A stretch of DNA of 64,000 bases from Streptomyces sp. NBC_01428 (GTDB lineage: Bacteria > Actinomycetota > Actinomycetes > Streptomycetales > Streptomycetaceae). Each line of letters starts with the position of its first letter. Position 1 is the stretch's first letter. The notes under the pieces are model-generated. The model was not told the DNA's origin, made no database searches, and saw only the letters and a program-made list of their open reading frames with translations. Position numbers and translations under genes: made by a program. The stretch covers positions 4,464,001 to 4,528,000 of the forward strand of contig NZ_CP109499.1 in the NCBI RefSeq assembly GCF_036231965.1, written 5' to 3'. Shown piece by piece: positions 1 to 8,952 of this stretch.

Positions 1-2
1 GA

Positions 3-911
3 GTACCCCTGGGAATCACGGCGGTGGGCGCCGCCGGTCTGCTCTACTCGGCAGGGTTCGAGGCCCGTTCCTTCCGCCTCCGGCGGGTGACGGTCCCGGT
101 CCTGCCCCCGGGCATGCGACCGCTGCGCGTCCTGCAGGTCTCCGACATCCACATGGTCGGCGGGCAGAGCAAGAAGCAGCGCTGGCTGCGTTCCCTGGCC
201 GGCCTGCGGCCCGACTTCGTGATCAACACCGGGGACAACCTCTCGGACCCCGAGGGCGTGCCCGAGGTCCTGGACGCGCTGGGCCCCCTGATGGAGTTCC
301 CGGGGGCGTACGTCTTCGGTTCGAACGACTACTACGGCCCCAAACTCCGCAACCCCGCACGGTACTTGTTCGAGAAGGCCCAGGGCCGTCACGGACTGAA
401 CGGCAACAAGCCCGCGGTGAGCGCCATCCACAACCCGTGGGAGGACCTGCGGGACGGCTTCGACACCGCGGGCTGGCTCAACCTGACGAACACCCGGGGC
501 ACGCTGAAGATAGAGGGCTCCGAGATCGAGCTGACGGGCCTCGACGACCCGCACATCAAGCGCGACCGGTACGCACGCGTGGCCGGCGGCCCGTCCGAGT
601 CCGCCGACTTCTCGATGGGCGTCGTGCACGCCCCGTACCTGCGCACCCTGGACGCGTTCACCGCCGACGGCTATCCCCTGGTCCTGGCGGGCCACACCCA
701 CGGCGGCCAGCTCTGCCTCCCCTTCTACGGCGCCTTCGTGACCAACTGCGACCTGGACACGGACCGCGTCAAGGGCCTCTCCACGCACACGGCGGAGGGC
801 CGGACCTCCTACATGCACGTCTCAGCGGGCTGCGGCACGAACCGCTACACCCCGGTCCGCTTCGCGTGCCCGCCGGAGGCTTCGCTGCTCACGTTGGTGG
901 CCCGCCAGTAG
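3..911 (+). CDS. Metallophosphoesterase (5' end outside the window)
   Basis: This is a calcineurin-like phosphoesterase that probably hydrolyses phosphodiester or phosphomonoester bonds using a two-metal centre; its substrate is unknown. Counting from the GTG at 24, the family blocks are SDIH (40-43), GDN (70-72), GSND (99-102), a VVH near 201 and GHTHGGQ (223-229). These are the usual metal ligands. The reading frame stays open to the window edge with hydrophobic codons, so the GTG at 24 is probably internal and the true start lies upstream. The hydrophobic N-terminus suggests a membrane anchor, as in the YkuE/YaeI-like phosphoesterases. Family assignment is firm; substrate and start are not. 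Confidence 0.85.
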   Translation, partial: VPLGITAVGAAGLLYSAGFEARSFRLRRVTVPVLPPGMRPLRVLQVSDIHMVGGQSKKQRWLRSLAGLRPDFVINTGDNLSDPEGVPEVLDALGPLMEFPGAYVFGSNDYYGPKLRNPARYLFEKAQGRHGLNGNKPAVSAIHNPWEDLRDGFDTAGWLNLTNTRGTLKIEGSEIELTGLDDPHIKRDRYARVAGGPSESADFSMGVVHAPYLRTLDAFTADGYPLVLAGHTHGGQLCLPFYGAFVTNCDLDTDRVKGLSTHTAEGRTSYMHVSAGCGTNRYTPVRFACPPEASLLTLVARQ

Positions 912-1195
912 GGAGCGCGGGCGACGCGGGGCGGGACCGCTCCGCGGCCCGCCGGGGCACCTTCGGAGGACGCCCGCCGATCGTCCCGTACCGGAGCACG
1001 GGCAGCACAGCTAGCGGCCGGCCCGCCCCCTTGTACTGAAGCTCGCCCCGCTGCACTGGAGCCCGCTCCCCTGCACGGGAGCCAGCTCCGCGCTCGGTCC
1101 CGCCGGGCAGCTCCCTCCGCACCACTCCACTCCGACGACACCCACTCGCCGCATCCCATATCGCCCGATTCGACCGATCCGCTTAGCGTGGGGCC

Positions 1196-1996
1196 ATGAT
1201 CACCCCCATGCCCCGGGACATACCCGATCTCCCCGCGATACCGGGTATCTCTCCGCCGTTCGTCTCCTTCGTCCCGGCGACGGCGGTCGCCACGCCCACG
1301 CGCCGCCCGTTCACGGCGGTCTTCCGCATCCTGGTGGCGCTCGCGGCGGCGGCGGGCGTGGCCATCGACGTGAAGCTGGGCAGCCCGGTCCGGGTGCTGA
1401 GCTACTTCACCATCCAGACGAACCTGCTGGTCGCGCTGGTCTTCGCGGCATCGGCCCGGCGGGCCTGGTCGGCCCGGCGCCCCCTGCCCGGGGTCCTGAC
1501 GGGCGGCACGCTGATCTACATCTCGATCACGGGCCTGGTGTACCACCTGCTCCTGGCGAACGAGTCGAGCCCGTTCTCCATGACCGGAGGAGGCGACACG
1601 CTCTCCGGCTGGCATGCGGCGGCCAACCATCTCCTGCACACGGTGACCCCGATCGCCGTGGTCCTCGACTGGCTCCTGCTGACACGACCGGCCCCGCTGG
1701 CGTTCCGGAACGCGGTGACCTGGCTGCTCTACCCGCTCGCCTACCTGGTCTTCTCCCTGGCCCGCGGGGCGGCGATCCCGCCGGGAAACCCGGTCCGCTA
1801 CCTGTACCCCTTCGTCGACGTGGAGCGCCACGGCTACGCCGGCGTCCTCGGCAACACCGCCATCCTCGGCGTGGCCTTCTACGCCCTGGCCCTGCTCATC
1901 GTCGCGGTCGACCACGTCCGCCCGGACCCGGTCCGACGCCGCGTACGAGGCCTCGAAAACCGGATTTCGTCTCCGGGCACCAGTGGGCTAAAGTAA
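1196..1996 (+). CDS. Pr6Pr-like integral membrane protein
   Basis: A 266-residue polytopic membrane protein of unknown function, with about six hydrophobic segments between residues 38 and 245. After a Pro-rich N-terminus of about 35 residues comes a first segment ending in VAIDVKLG, then a YFTIQTNLL block, a GLVYHLLL block and a late conserved HGYAGV block. This layout fits the actinobacterial 'Pr6Pr family membrane protein' (FAR-17a/AIG1-like) as I know it. No catalytic motif is evident beyond a few membrane histidines. It stands alone, shortly before tRNA-Pro on the same strand. A start a little downstream, at the second ATG (codon 5), cannot be excluded. Confidence 0.7.
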   Translation: MITPMPRDIPDLPAIPGISPPFVSFVPATAVATPTRRPFTAVFRILVALAAAAGVAIDVKLGSPVRVLSYFTIQTNLLVALVFAASARRAWSARRPLPGVLTGGTLIYISITGLVYHLLLANESSPFSMTGGGDTLSGWHAAANHLLHTVTPIAVVLDWLLLTRPAPLAFRNAVTWLLYPLAYLVFSLARGAAIPPGNPVRYLYPFVDVERHGYAGVLGNTAILGVAFYALALLIVAVDHVRPDPVRRRVRGLENRISSPGTSGLK

Positions 1997-2024
1997 ACGA
2001 CGTCGCCGCGAGAGCAGCGACGAT

Positions 2025-2098
2025 CGGGGTGTAGCGCAGCTTGGCAGCGCGCTTCGTTCGGGACGAAGAGGTCGTGGGTTCAAATCCCGCCACCCCGA
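2025..2098 (+). tRNA. tRNA-Pro (anticodon CGG)
   Basis: The 74-base gene folds as a cloverleaf. Acceptor arms CGGGGTG (2025-2031) and CACCCCG (2091-2097) pair perfectly, with discriminator A at 2098. The anticodon stem CTTCG/CGAAG encloses TTCGGGA, placing anticodon CGG at 2059-2061, which reads CCG. The T arm GTGGG/CCCGC surrounds TTCAAAT. No CCA is encoded. It reads CCG, a common proline codon in a high-GC genome. Confidence 0.96.
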
Positions 2099-2112
2099 CA
2101 GCTAAATCACCG

Positions 2113-2152
2113 GAAGGACCCCCTGTACTCGCTTGAGTACAGGGGGTCCTTC
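2113..2152 (+). terminator. Strong hairpin terminator after tRNA-Pro
   Basis: Perfect 18-bp inverted repeat: arms 2113-2130 and 2135-2152 around a GCTT loop, beginning 15 bases after the tRNA. The right arm runs into TCTGCTTCTG rather than a clean T run, which is usual for streptomycete terminators. It probably ends tRNA-Pro transcription and may also act on the converging NERD gene region. Confidence 0.85.
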
Positions 2153-2276
2153 TGCTTCTGCGGGCACTCCTGGGACGGCCCGGCGCCTGAGAGTCGTCGG
2201 CCAAAGGGCGACCGCCCTGACCTCCGGGGGCGGCCTGCCTCAGTCCGCCCCCATCACCCATCCCCCGTCCCCTCCC

Positions 2277-3494
2277 TCAAGCCTCCAGCCAGGTCCTCCG
2301 GTGGCGGGCGACGGTGTGGATGCGTGTGACCTGGGCCGGGGTCCAGACGCCGGTCAGCGGGGCCAGGGAGGAGACCTCGCGTTCTCGGTAGACCCTCACC
2401 CGGAGCTGGGTCGCTTCGACCTTCAGGTCGGTGATGCCGACGAAGACGAGGACCGGGTCGACCGGGACGGTGAAGCCGCAGTAGTGGCCGAGGACGCGTT
2501 GGACCCGCTCCGCTTCGGATCGGCTCCTGCGGGCGTACGGCCGGGGGTCCCCGTTGTCGACCTTCACGGCGTCGTCGCCGACCCAGACCGGCTTTCCCGG
2601 GTGGTCCTTGGTGTTGATGCTGAACACTCCGCCGGGCCCGATCAGGAGGTGGTCGAGGTCCACGTCCCCGGGCAACGGGATGGAGTGCAGGACGTACCAT
2701 CCGTGCCGGCGCAGCCGGTCGAGTTCGGCGCCGACGCGGCGTTCGCCCCCCGCGCCCTTGCGCCACGAGTCCCCGTCGGCCGGGCGCCCGAGTATGCGGC
2801 CCAGGGCCCGTGCGACGGGACCCGCCGAGGACTCGTCGATCCTCGGCCGGCGTGCCGTGCCGGGCGCGTTCTCCGCCAGGTCGTCGAGTGGGGTCAGGGG
2901 TGGGAGAGGCGGAGTCAGGGGTGGGTGGAGCGGGGCCATGGGAGTCGTGGAGGCCGTGGGGCTCGTGGGGGTCATGAGGTGGGGCGTCGCCGCCGCCTCC
3001 GTCTCCGGCCCTGCATCCCGTACCGGCCCTGCCTCCGATGTCGGCGCCGCCGGCCCTGCCTCCGGTGTCGGAGCGTTGCGCAGGCCGCCCTGGCGGCCGC
3101 GGAAGTCCGGCACCGCCCGGCGGGACGGTGCGCCCCCGTGCGATGCCGACCCTTCGGAGAACGGTGCACCCCCGCGGGACAGCACTCCCCCGCGGAACGG
3201 TGACTCCGCACGCGACGGTTCCCCCTCGGGGGAGGGCCCGCCCCTGCGGGACGACGCTCCCTCACGGAGGGGTGCTCCCGCGTGCGACGGGGCTTCCGTT
3301 GCCGGTGAGTCCGGCCGGTTTCCCGGTAGGTGCGGTGCGAGGACGGACGTCACCGGGCCCAAATAGTCCGTGAGCAGGACGGTGATCGTGCCCGTCGTGC
3401 GGTCGGCCCAGCCTGCCGCCGTGCCGTCGGGAAGATTGGCGTAGAGACGGTCGTGTCCGAACCGATTCCATCGAACGACCGTGAGCTGAAGCAT
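2277..3494 (-). CDS. NERD (nuclease-related) domain protein with low-complexity linker
   Basis: A 405-residue protein. The C-terminal ~150 residues form a NERD domain: GERRVGAEL from about 250, DVDLDH near 277-282, and GGVFSINTK near 290-296. In this fold, distantly related to the Mrr/RecB nucleases, the Asp and Lys would be catalytic. The N-terminal ~55 residues form a small globular part (LQLTVVRWNRFG, then a YANLPDGTAAGW block). Between them lie about 190 residues of Pro/Ser/Gly/Ala/Arg-rich sequence with degenerate ~8-residue repeats of the form GGAPSR/EGEPSR. I chose the ATG at 3494 because GAGGGGGC sits just upstream; an earlier in-frame start lacks this. Function is unproven; a DNA-processing role is inferred from the domain only. 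Confidence 0.8.
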   Translation of the reverse strand: MLQLTVVRWNRFGHDRLYANLPDGTAAGWADRTTGTITVLLTDYLGPVTSVLAPHLPGNRPDSPATEAPSHAGAPLREGASSRRGGPSPEGEPSRAESPFRGGVLSRGGAPFSEGSASHGGAPSRRAVPDFRGRQGGLRNAPTPEAGPAAPTSEAGPVRDAGPETEAAATPHLMTPTSPTASTTPMAPLHPPLTPPLPPLTPLDDLAENAPGTARRPRIDESSAGPVARALGRILGRPADGDSWRKGAGGERRVGAELDRLRRHGWYVLHSIPLPGDVDLDHLLIGPGGVFSINTKDHPGKPVWVGDDAVKVDNGDPRPYARRSRSEAERVQRVLGHYCGFTVPVDPVLVFVGITDLKVEATQLRVRVYREREVSSLAPLTGVWTPAQVTRIHTVARHRRTWLEA

Positions 3495-3678
3495 GGTTGC
3501 CCCCTCTGGCCTCGTCGGTGCCGATGTCGCCATGGCAGCAGCGCGGGGAGGACGCGCACAAGGGCGCGCTGGGGGCGGGCGGTTCCCCGCCCGGGGACCC
3601 GGGCGTGCGGGCGGGAGGAGAACGTACTGGGCAGGGGCCCCGTCGCACGGTGGCGACCGGGCCCCCCGCCGTGCCCCC

Positions 3679-4152
3679 TCAGGCGAACTGCCCCGGCCGG
3701 TAACCGCCCGCGGGCTGCTGGATCATGACGTTGCCCCGGTTGAAGGCGTTGATGAGGGAGATGACGCAGACCAGAGTGGCGAGTTGCTCCTCGTCGTAGT
3801 ACTTGGCGGCGTTCGCCCAGCACTCGTCGGTGACGCCGCCCGCCGCGTCGGCGATGCGGGTGGCCTGTTCCGTCAGTTCCAGGGCGGCGCGCTCGGCGTC
3901 GGTGAACACCGTGGCCTCCCGCCAGGCCGCGACCAGGTTGAGGCGTACCGACGTCTCGCCGGCGTGTTCGGCGTCCTTGGTGTGCATGTCGGTGCAGAAG
4001 CCGCAGCCGTTGATCTGGCTGGCGCGGAGCTTCACCAGTTCCTGCGTCGCGGCCGGCAGGGTCGAGTCGGCGAGCGCCTTGCCCGCCGCGTTGAGGTGCT
4101 TCCCGAACTTCGCGGCGACCGGGCTGGCGAAGAGGTTCAGACGGGCTTCCAT
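3679..4152 (-). CDS. AhpD/carboxymuconolactone decarboxylase-family protein
   Basis: A 157-residue AhpD-like protein with the catalytic CxxC-x3-H signature: Cys50, Cys53 and His57 within the block NGCGFCTDMHTKDAEH. In this family the cysteine pair reduces hydroperoxides or acts as a general thiol oxidoreductase. The length and helical pattern match single-domain members annotated as carboxymuconolactone decarboxylase. The ATG at 4152 is preferred over upstream codons because AGGAGA precedes it at normal spacing. It is monocistronic, tail-to-head with the NERD gene and divergent from the channel-like gene at 4346, with which it shares a ~190-base promoter region. Confidence 0.85.
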   Translation of the reverse strand: MEARLNLFASPVAAKFGKHLNAAGKALADSTLPAATQELVKLRASQINGCGFCTDMHTKDAEHAGETSVRLNLVAAWREATVFTDAERAALELTEQATRIADAAGGVTDECWANAAKYYDEEQLATLVCVISLINAFNRGNVMIQQPAGGYRPGQFA

Positions 4153-4345
4153 GGCTTCTCCTATGTCACGTGTGCCGCACATGCGGTGGCTTCCCGTGGT
4201 GCTTCAACCCCTTGGACGGGACGGACCCCGCCCGTTGTGACATCACCGCCTGTGACCCGCGTCTCGCCCCGGCGGACCGAGCGGCGACGGGCGGGTCTCA
4301 TCCGGCACTGGAACCGCCCGCGCCCGTGCGGCAGTCTTCTCTCCC

Positions 4346-6391
4346 GTGGTGAACCTTCCGTCTCCGAGCGCCTCGCCCGACACCGCCGCCGCTCACATGG
4401 TGGTGGCCGGTGACGACGCCCTGGCGCACCGGCTGGCCGCCGAGTTGCGCGGGGTCTACGGCGAACAGGTCACCCTCGTCGTACCGCCCGCGCAGCGGAG
4501 CGTGCGGCCGCCGGTGGTCGGGCGGACGCGGGCCACCGCCCTGTTCGACCGCGTCTCCGCTGCCGTCAACCGGGCCTCCGGGACCGGCAACGGGAACGGC
4601 AATGGGGGGAACGGGGGCGGGGACGGCGCCGCCCTCGCGGGTGCGCGCGTCGGCGAGCCGCCCGGTTCCGAACGGGTGCTGGAAGCAGCGGAGTTGACCG
4701 AGGACGTGCTCGGCGACGCCGGGGTCGAGCGGGCCGCCGCGCTGGCGCTCGTGTACGACGACGACGAGACCAACATCCGTGCCGCCCTCACCGCCCGACG
4801 GCTCAACCCGCGGATCCGGCTCGTCCTGCGGCTCTACAACCGGCGCCTCGGACAGCACATCGAAGCCCTCCTCGACCAGGCCTCCGCCCTCGCCGGAGCC
4901 CCGCTCCGCACCGGGGCACCGGGGCCCGGCAGCTCAGGAGACCCCGGCGGTCCCGGCGACCCGGGCCGTGACGTGTACGACGCGTCCACCACCGTCCTGT
5001 CCGACGCCGACACCGCCGCCCCCGCGCTGGCCGCCACCGCCGTGGCCGGCACCAGCAAGGTCGTCCAGACCGACGGGCTGATGCTCCGCGCGGTCGAGCG
5101 GCCACCGCCGGCCCCAGGCGAGGTCGCCGATCCCGGACTGTGCACCCTCGCCCTGCTGTCCGCGACGGCCAACGACCCTGCCGGCGCGGATGGTTCGGAA
5201 GGCAGCGGATCCCAAGGACCTCAACTGCTGCCCGACGAAGGGGCGGTGGCCGGCGCCACCGGGCGCGGCACCGTCGTCCTGGAGAACGTCTCGTACGCCG
5301 GTCCCGAACTGTCCTCCGGTCGCGGCGTCGTCCCGTCCTTCGGTTCGCTGCTCTCGCGGCGGCTGCGCTGGTCGTTCGCCGGCCTCGTCGCGTGCGTGGT
5401 CGGGCTCGCCGTCGCCTCGATGCTGGTCACCGGCGAGAGACCGCTCCAGGCGACGTATCTGACGCTGCTCGATCTGTTCGCCATCAACGACCCGGCCATA
5501 GGCGAGCCACTGGGGCGCCAGATCCTCCAACTCTGCTCCGGCATGGTCGGGTTGCTGCTCCTGCCGGTGCTGCTGGCCGCCGTTCTGGAGGCGCTCGGTA
5601 CGTTCCGCAGCGGGTCCGCGCTGCGCAAGCCGCCGCGCGGTCTGTCCGGGCACGTGGTGCTGCTCGGCGTCGGCAAGATCGGCACCCGCGTGCTGGCCCG
5701 GCTGCGGGAGCTGCACATCCCCGTGGTGTGCGTCGAGGCCGATCCGGAGGCACGTGGGCTGGCACTCGCCCGGCGCCTGCGCGTGCCGGTCGTGCTGGGC
5801 GACGTGACGCAGGAAGGCGTGCTGGAGGCCGCCAAGATCCGCCGGGCCCACGCGCTGCTGGCGCTGACCAGCGCGGACACCACGAACCTGGAGGCCGTGC
5901 TGTACGCCCGCAGCGTGCAGCCCGACCTGCGCGTCGTCCTGCGGCTGTACGACGACGACTTCGCGACCGCCGTGTACCGCACCCTGCGGGCCGCGCATCC
6001 CGGCGCGCTCACCCGCAGTCGCAGCGTGTCCCATCTGGCCGCGCCGGCGTTCGCCGGGGCGATGATGGGCCGGCAGATCCTCGGGGCGATTCCGGTCGAG
6101 CGGCGGGTGCTGCTGTTCGCCGCGATCGACGTGGGCGGCCATCCGCAGTTGGAGGGGCGCACGGTGGGTGAGGCGTTCCGGGCCGGGTCGTGGCGGGTCC
6201 TCGCCCTCGACACCGCGCCCCGGGGACAGCGCCGGGCGGCTTCTGCGGCCTCCTCGCGCGGCCCCAGTCTGGTGTGGGACCTGCCCGCCACCTACGTCCT
6301 GAAGCCCGAGGACCGTGTGGTCCTCGCGGCGACCCGACGCGGCCTCGCGGAACTGCTCGGACGGCGTCCCCGGCGGCGGGCCGGGACGTAG
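4346..6391 (+). CDS. Two-RCK, two-TM NAD-binding ion-channel-like protein (CASTOR/POLLUX-related)
   Basis: A 681-residue protein. Residues 17-240 form a first TrkA-N/RCK-like domain, interrupted by a Gly/Asn-rich insert (80-95) and a Pro/Gly loop (190-210); its dinucleotide loop is degenerate (AGDDALA). Two transmembrane helices lie at about 342-362 and 396-418, with a re-entrant segment containing LTLLDLFAIND between them. A complete second Rossmann domain begins with GVGKIG at 441-446 and continues to about 560, followed by an RCK-C-like tail. The potassium selectivity signature TVGYGD is absent, which resembles CASTOR/POLLUX-type channels more than Kch. It presumably gates ion flow in response to a nucleotide. 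The GTG at 4346 is followed immediately by a second in-frame GTG; either could initiate. Confidence 0.72.
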   Translation: MVNLPSPSASPDTAAAHMVVAGDDALAHRLAAELRGVYGEQVTLVVPPAQRSVRPPVVGRTRATALFDRVSAAVNRASGTGNGNGNGGNGGGDGAALAGARVGEPPGSERVLEAAELTEDVLGDAGVERAAALALVYDDDETNIRAALTARRLNPRIRLVLRLYNRRLGQHIEALLDQASALAGAPLRTGAPGPGSSGDPGGPGDPGRDVYDASTTVLSDADTAAPALAATAVAGTSKVVQTDGLMLRAVERPPPAPGEVADPGLCTLALLSATANDPAGADGSEGSGSQGPQLLPDEGAVAGATGRGTVVLENVSYAGPELSSGRGVVPSFGSLLSRRLRWSFAGLVACVVGLAVASMLVTGERPLQATYLTLLDLFAINDPAIGEPLGRQILQLCSGMVGLLLLPVLLAAVLEALGTFRSGSALRKPPRGLSGHVVLLGVGKIGTRVLARLRELHIPVVCVEADPEARGLALARRLRVPVVLGDVTQEGVLEAAKIRRAHALLALTSADTTNLEAVLYARSVQPDLRVVLRLYDDDFATAVYRTLRAAHPGALTRSRSVSHLAAPAFAGAMMGRQILGAIPVERRVLLFAAIDVGGHPQLEGRTVGEAFRAGSWRVLALDTAPRGQRRAASAASSRGPSLVWDLPATYVLKPEDRVVLAATRRGLAELLGRRPRRRAGT

Positions 6392-6535
6392 CCGGGTCGC
6401 CCCTGGGCGGGCGTAGCCGGGTCACCCTGGGCGAGCCGTGGCCGAGCCGCCCAGGGCGCATCCGTAGCCGTGCCCCAGCCAGAGCCACAAGGCACGAGGC
6501 ACAGCTACAGCGGCGAGGTACAGCTCCAGCTCCGC

Positions 6536-8365
6536 CTACTTCCCCAAGTACCTCTCCGCGAAGTCCAGTTCCAGGCGGACCTGCTTGATGCGTTCGTCGA
6601 CGACCAGGGAGCCGTGGCCCGCGTCGTAGCGGTAGACCTCGTGCGGGGCTTCGCGGGCGGCGAGGCGGGTGACGTAGTTGTCGATCTGGCGGATGGGACA
6701 GCGGGGGTCGTTCACGCCGGCCGAGATGTAGACGGGGGCCTTCACCGCGTCGACGTAGGTCAGCGGGGAGGACGCCTCGAAGCGCTCGGGGACCTCTTCC
6801 GGGGTGCCGCCGAGCAGCGTGCGGTCCATCGCCTTCAGCGCCTCCATCTCGTCGTGGTACGCCGTGACGTAGTCGGCGACCGGGACGGCGGCGATGCCGA
6901 GCGTCCACGCGTCGGGCTGCGTGCCGAGGCCGAGGAGGGTGAGGTAGCCGCCCCAGGATCCGCCGGTGAGGATCAGCCGCTCGGGGTCGGCCAGACCGGA
7001 GTCCACCGCCCAGGCGCGGACCGCCTCGATGTCCTCCAGCTCGATGAGGCCGACGCGGTGCTTGAGCGCGTCCGTCCAGGCACGGCCGTAGCCCGTGGAG
7101 CCGCGGTAGTTGACCCGGACCACCGCGTAGCCGTGGTCGACCCAGGCTGCCGGGCCCGCCGCGAACGAGTCGCTGTCGTGCCAGGTCGGACCGCCGTGGA
7201 TGTCGAAGACGGTGGGGAGCGGACCGGTGGTGCCGGCCGGCTTCTGGATCAGGGCGTGGATGCGGCCGCCGGGCCCCTCGACCCAGACGTCCTCCACGGG
7301 GACCGACCCCGGGGACTTCAGGCCGGGCGGGTCCAGGACGACCGCGCCGGTCGTGGAGCGGACCGCCGACGGCTCGGCCGCCGAGGACCACAGGTACTCC
7401 ACGGTGCCGTCGGGGCGCGCCGTCGCTCCCGAGACCGTGCCCGGCGGGGTCGGGACCTCGGTCAGCTCGCCGGTGGCGAGGTCGTACCGCCAGAGGTCGC
7501 TGCGGGCTTCGAAGCTGTGGGCGACGAGGAGGGCCGAGCCGTCCGGATACCAATCGGCGGCCACGTCACCGGGGAGGTCGAGGGCCAGGTCGGTCTGCTC
7601 GCCGGTCGACACGTCCCACACCAGGGGCTCCCAGCGGCCCCGTCGCTGATGTCCGATGAGCAGTCGGCTGTCCCCGTCCACCGGGGCGAAGCCCAGCACT
7701 TCGAGTCCCAGCTCGACGGTGCCGTCCTCGGTGTCGTCGAGCTCGGCGACGGCGGAGCCGTCCGGGCGCAGCACCCGCAGCGCTGAGTGCATCGCGTCGC
7801 CGTGCTCGGTGTGCTCGATCGCGATCAGCGAGCCGTCGTGCGCGAGGTCGCCGACGCCGGCCGACTCGCGGTGCCGGTAGATCTCCACCGGGGACTCGCC
7901 GGCCCGCGCCAGGTGGATCGTCGAACCGTCGTCGTCCGTCGAGCGTCCGACCACGGCCGTCCGTCCGTCGCGGCCGATGGCGAGGCCCGCGGGGTACGAG
8001 GCGTCGAGATCGGGGACGGCCGGTTCGTCGGTCTCGCCGTCGACCAGGGGGGCCTCGAAGGGGCGGCGGCGCCAGATGCCGAACTCGTCGCCGTCCTTGT
8101 CGTCGAACCACCAGATCCACGCGCCGTCGGGCGAGAGCACGCCGTCCGTCGTGCCGTTCGCCCGGTGGGTGACCTGGCGCTGCTCCCCCGTCGCACGGTC
8201 CCACGCGTACAGCTCGTACGTCCCCGTCGCGTTCGAGACGAACAGGGAGCGGTGCGGGGCGTCCTCCGCCCAGTCCGGCAGCGACACCCGGGGTGCCCGG
8301 AAGCGCTTCTCCCAGTCGGGCATGTCGGCCTGCTGCTGCTCGGTGGACCTGCTGCTCTCAGTCAT
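6536..8365 (-). CDS. S9-family serine peptidase (prolyl oligopeptidase / acylaminoacyl peptidase type)
   Basis: A 609-residue cytosolic peptidase. The N-terminal ~370 residues are a WD/beta-propeller region with recurring W-x-D and G-rich strands. The C-terminal alpha/beta-hydrolase domain carries Ser470 in GGSWGGY, Asp553 in GVNDPRCP and His584 in DAGHGS. It should cleave short peptides or remove acylated N-terminal residues. The start ATG at 8365 (MTESSRSTE) is favoured because homologues begin near here and the longer reading frame runs antisense to the next gene's leader. No signal peptide is present. It is divergent from the NTF2-like gene, with only ~170 bases between the two starts. 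Confidence 0.9.
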   Translation of the reverse strand: MTESSRSTEQQQADMPDWEKRFRAPRVSLPDWAEDAPHRSLFVSNATGTYELYAWDRATGEQRQVTHRANGTTDGVLSPDGAWIWWFDDKDGDEFGIWRRRPFEAPLVDGETDEPAVPDLDASYPAGLAIGRDGRTAVVGRSTDDDGSTIHLARAGESPVEIYRHRESAGVGDLAHDGSLIAIEHTEHGDAMHSALRVLRPDGSAVAELDDTEDGTVELGLEVLGFAPVDGDSRLLIGHQRRGRWEPLVWDVSTGEQTDLALDLPGDVAADWYPDGSALLVAHSFEARSDLWRYDLATGELTEVPTPPGTVSGATARPDGTVEYLWSSAAEPSAVRSTTGAVVLDPPGLKSPGSVPVEDVWVEGPGGRIHALIQKPAGTTGPLPTVFDIHGGPTWHDSDSFAAGPAAWVDHGYAVVRVNYRGSTGYGRAWTDALKHRVGLIELEDIEAVRAWAVDSGLADPERLILTGGSWGGYLTLLGLGTQPDAWTLGIAAVPVADYVTAYHDEMEALKAMDRTLLGGTPEEVPERFEASSPLTYVDAVKAPVYISAGVNDPRCPIRQIDNYVTRLAAREAPHEVYRYDAGHGSLVVDERIKQVRLELDFAERYLGK

Positions 8366-8537
8366 GGCCCCATAGTGCCTGGCCCGGGCCGCAGCGCGCC
8401 GACGGGATCCCCAGCCTGTGGACAACTCCCCCGCCGCCGAGCACCACGCCTCCCGGCCGCGGACCGGACCGTGCCCCGCCGATGTCACGTCCCCGCAGGT
8501 CAGACGCTGTGTCAGTGGCGGGATGCAGACTTCTGGC

Positions 8538-8912
8538 ATGACCGATCTGCGCACCACCGTCGAGAGCTACTGGGCCGCGGCCGACGCCCGGGACTGGGAG
8601 GCCTTCGCCGGCCTGCTCGCCGAGGACGTCATCTACACCCTGCCCCAGACGCGGGAGCGCATCAGCGGCAGAGAGCGCTACGTCGCGTTCAACCGCGAGT
8701 ACCCGGGCGACTGGCACGCGCGGATCGAGCGGGTCGTGGCCGAGTCCGGTCACGCCGTCTCGTGGATCCGTCTCACGGTGGGCCCGGAGGAGATGCAGGC
8801 GGTCACGTTCTTCACCGCCGGCGAGGACGGCAGGATCACGACGGTCACGGACTTCTGGCCCGAGCCGTACGAGCCTCCGGCGGGCCGGGAGCGTCTCGTG
8901 GAGCGCTACTGA
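8538..8912 (+). CDS. Nuclear transport factor 2 / SnoaL-like protein
   Basis: A 124-residue cone-fold protein. It starts with the typical helix YWAAADARDWEAFAGLLAED, followed by a DVIYTLPQ strand and a closing TVTDFWPEPYEPP block. These features define SnoaL-like NTF2 proteins, which include isomerases, cyclases and many binding proteins of unknown ligand. No catalytic Asp/His pair can be assigned with confidence. The ATG at 8538 fits the family; the frame is open further upstream, but that stretch is not conserved-looking. Confidence 0.8.
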   Translation: MTDLRTTVESYWAAADARDWEAFAGLLAEDVIYTLPQTRERISGRERYVAFNREYPGDWHARIERVVAESGHAVSWIRLTVGPEEMQAVTFFTAGEDGRITTVTDFWPEPYEPPAGRERLVERY

Positions 8913-8952
8913 GCGGGCCCCACGGCCGAGTGCCGCGGGGCGGCACCGTACC

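Noticed and set aside
845..1915. 356-codon minus-strand frame opposite the Pr6Pr-like gene
   Set aside because: Composition is Arg/Gly/Asp-rich without domains, typical of an antisense shadow; the plus-strand frame has coherent membrane segments.
2025..2152. tRNA-Pro as attachment site of an integrated element
   Set aside because: No integrase, no second copy of the tRNA 3' end and no foreign gene block follows. The inverted repeat is a simple terminator.
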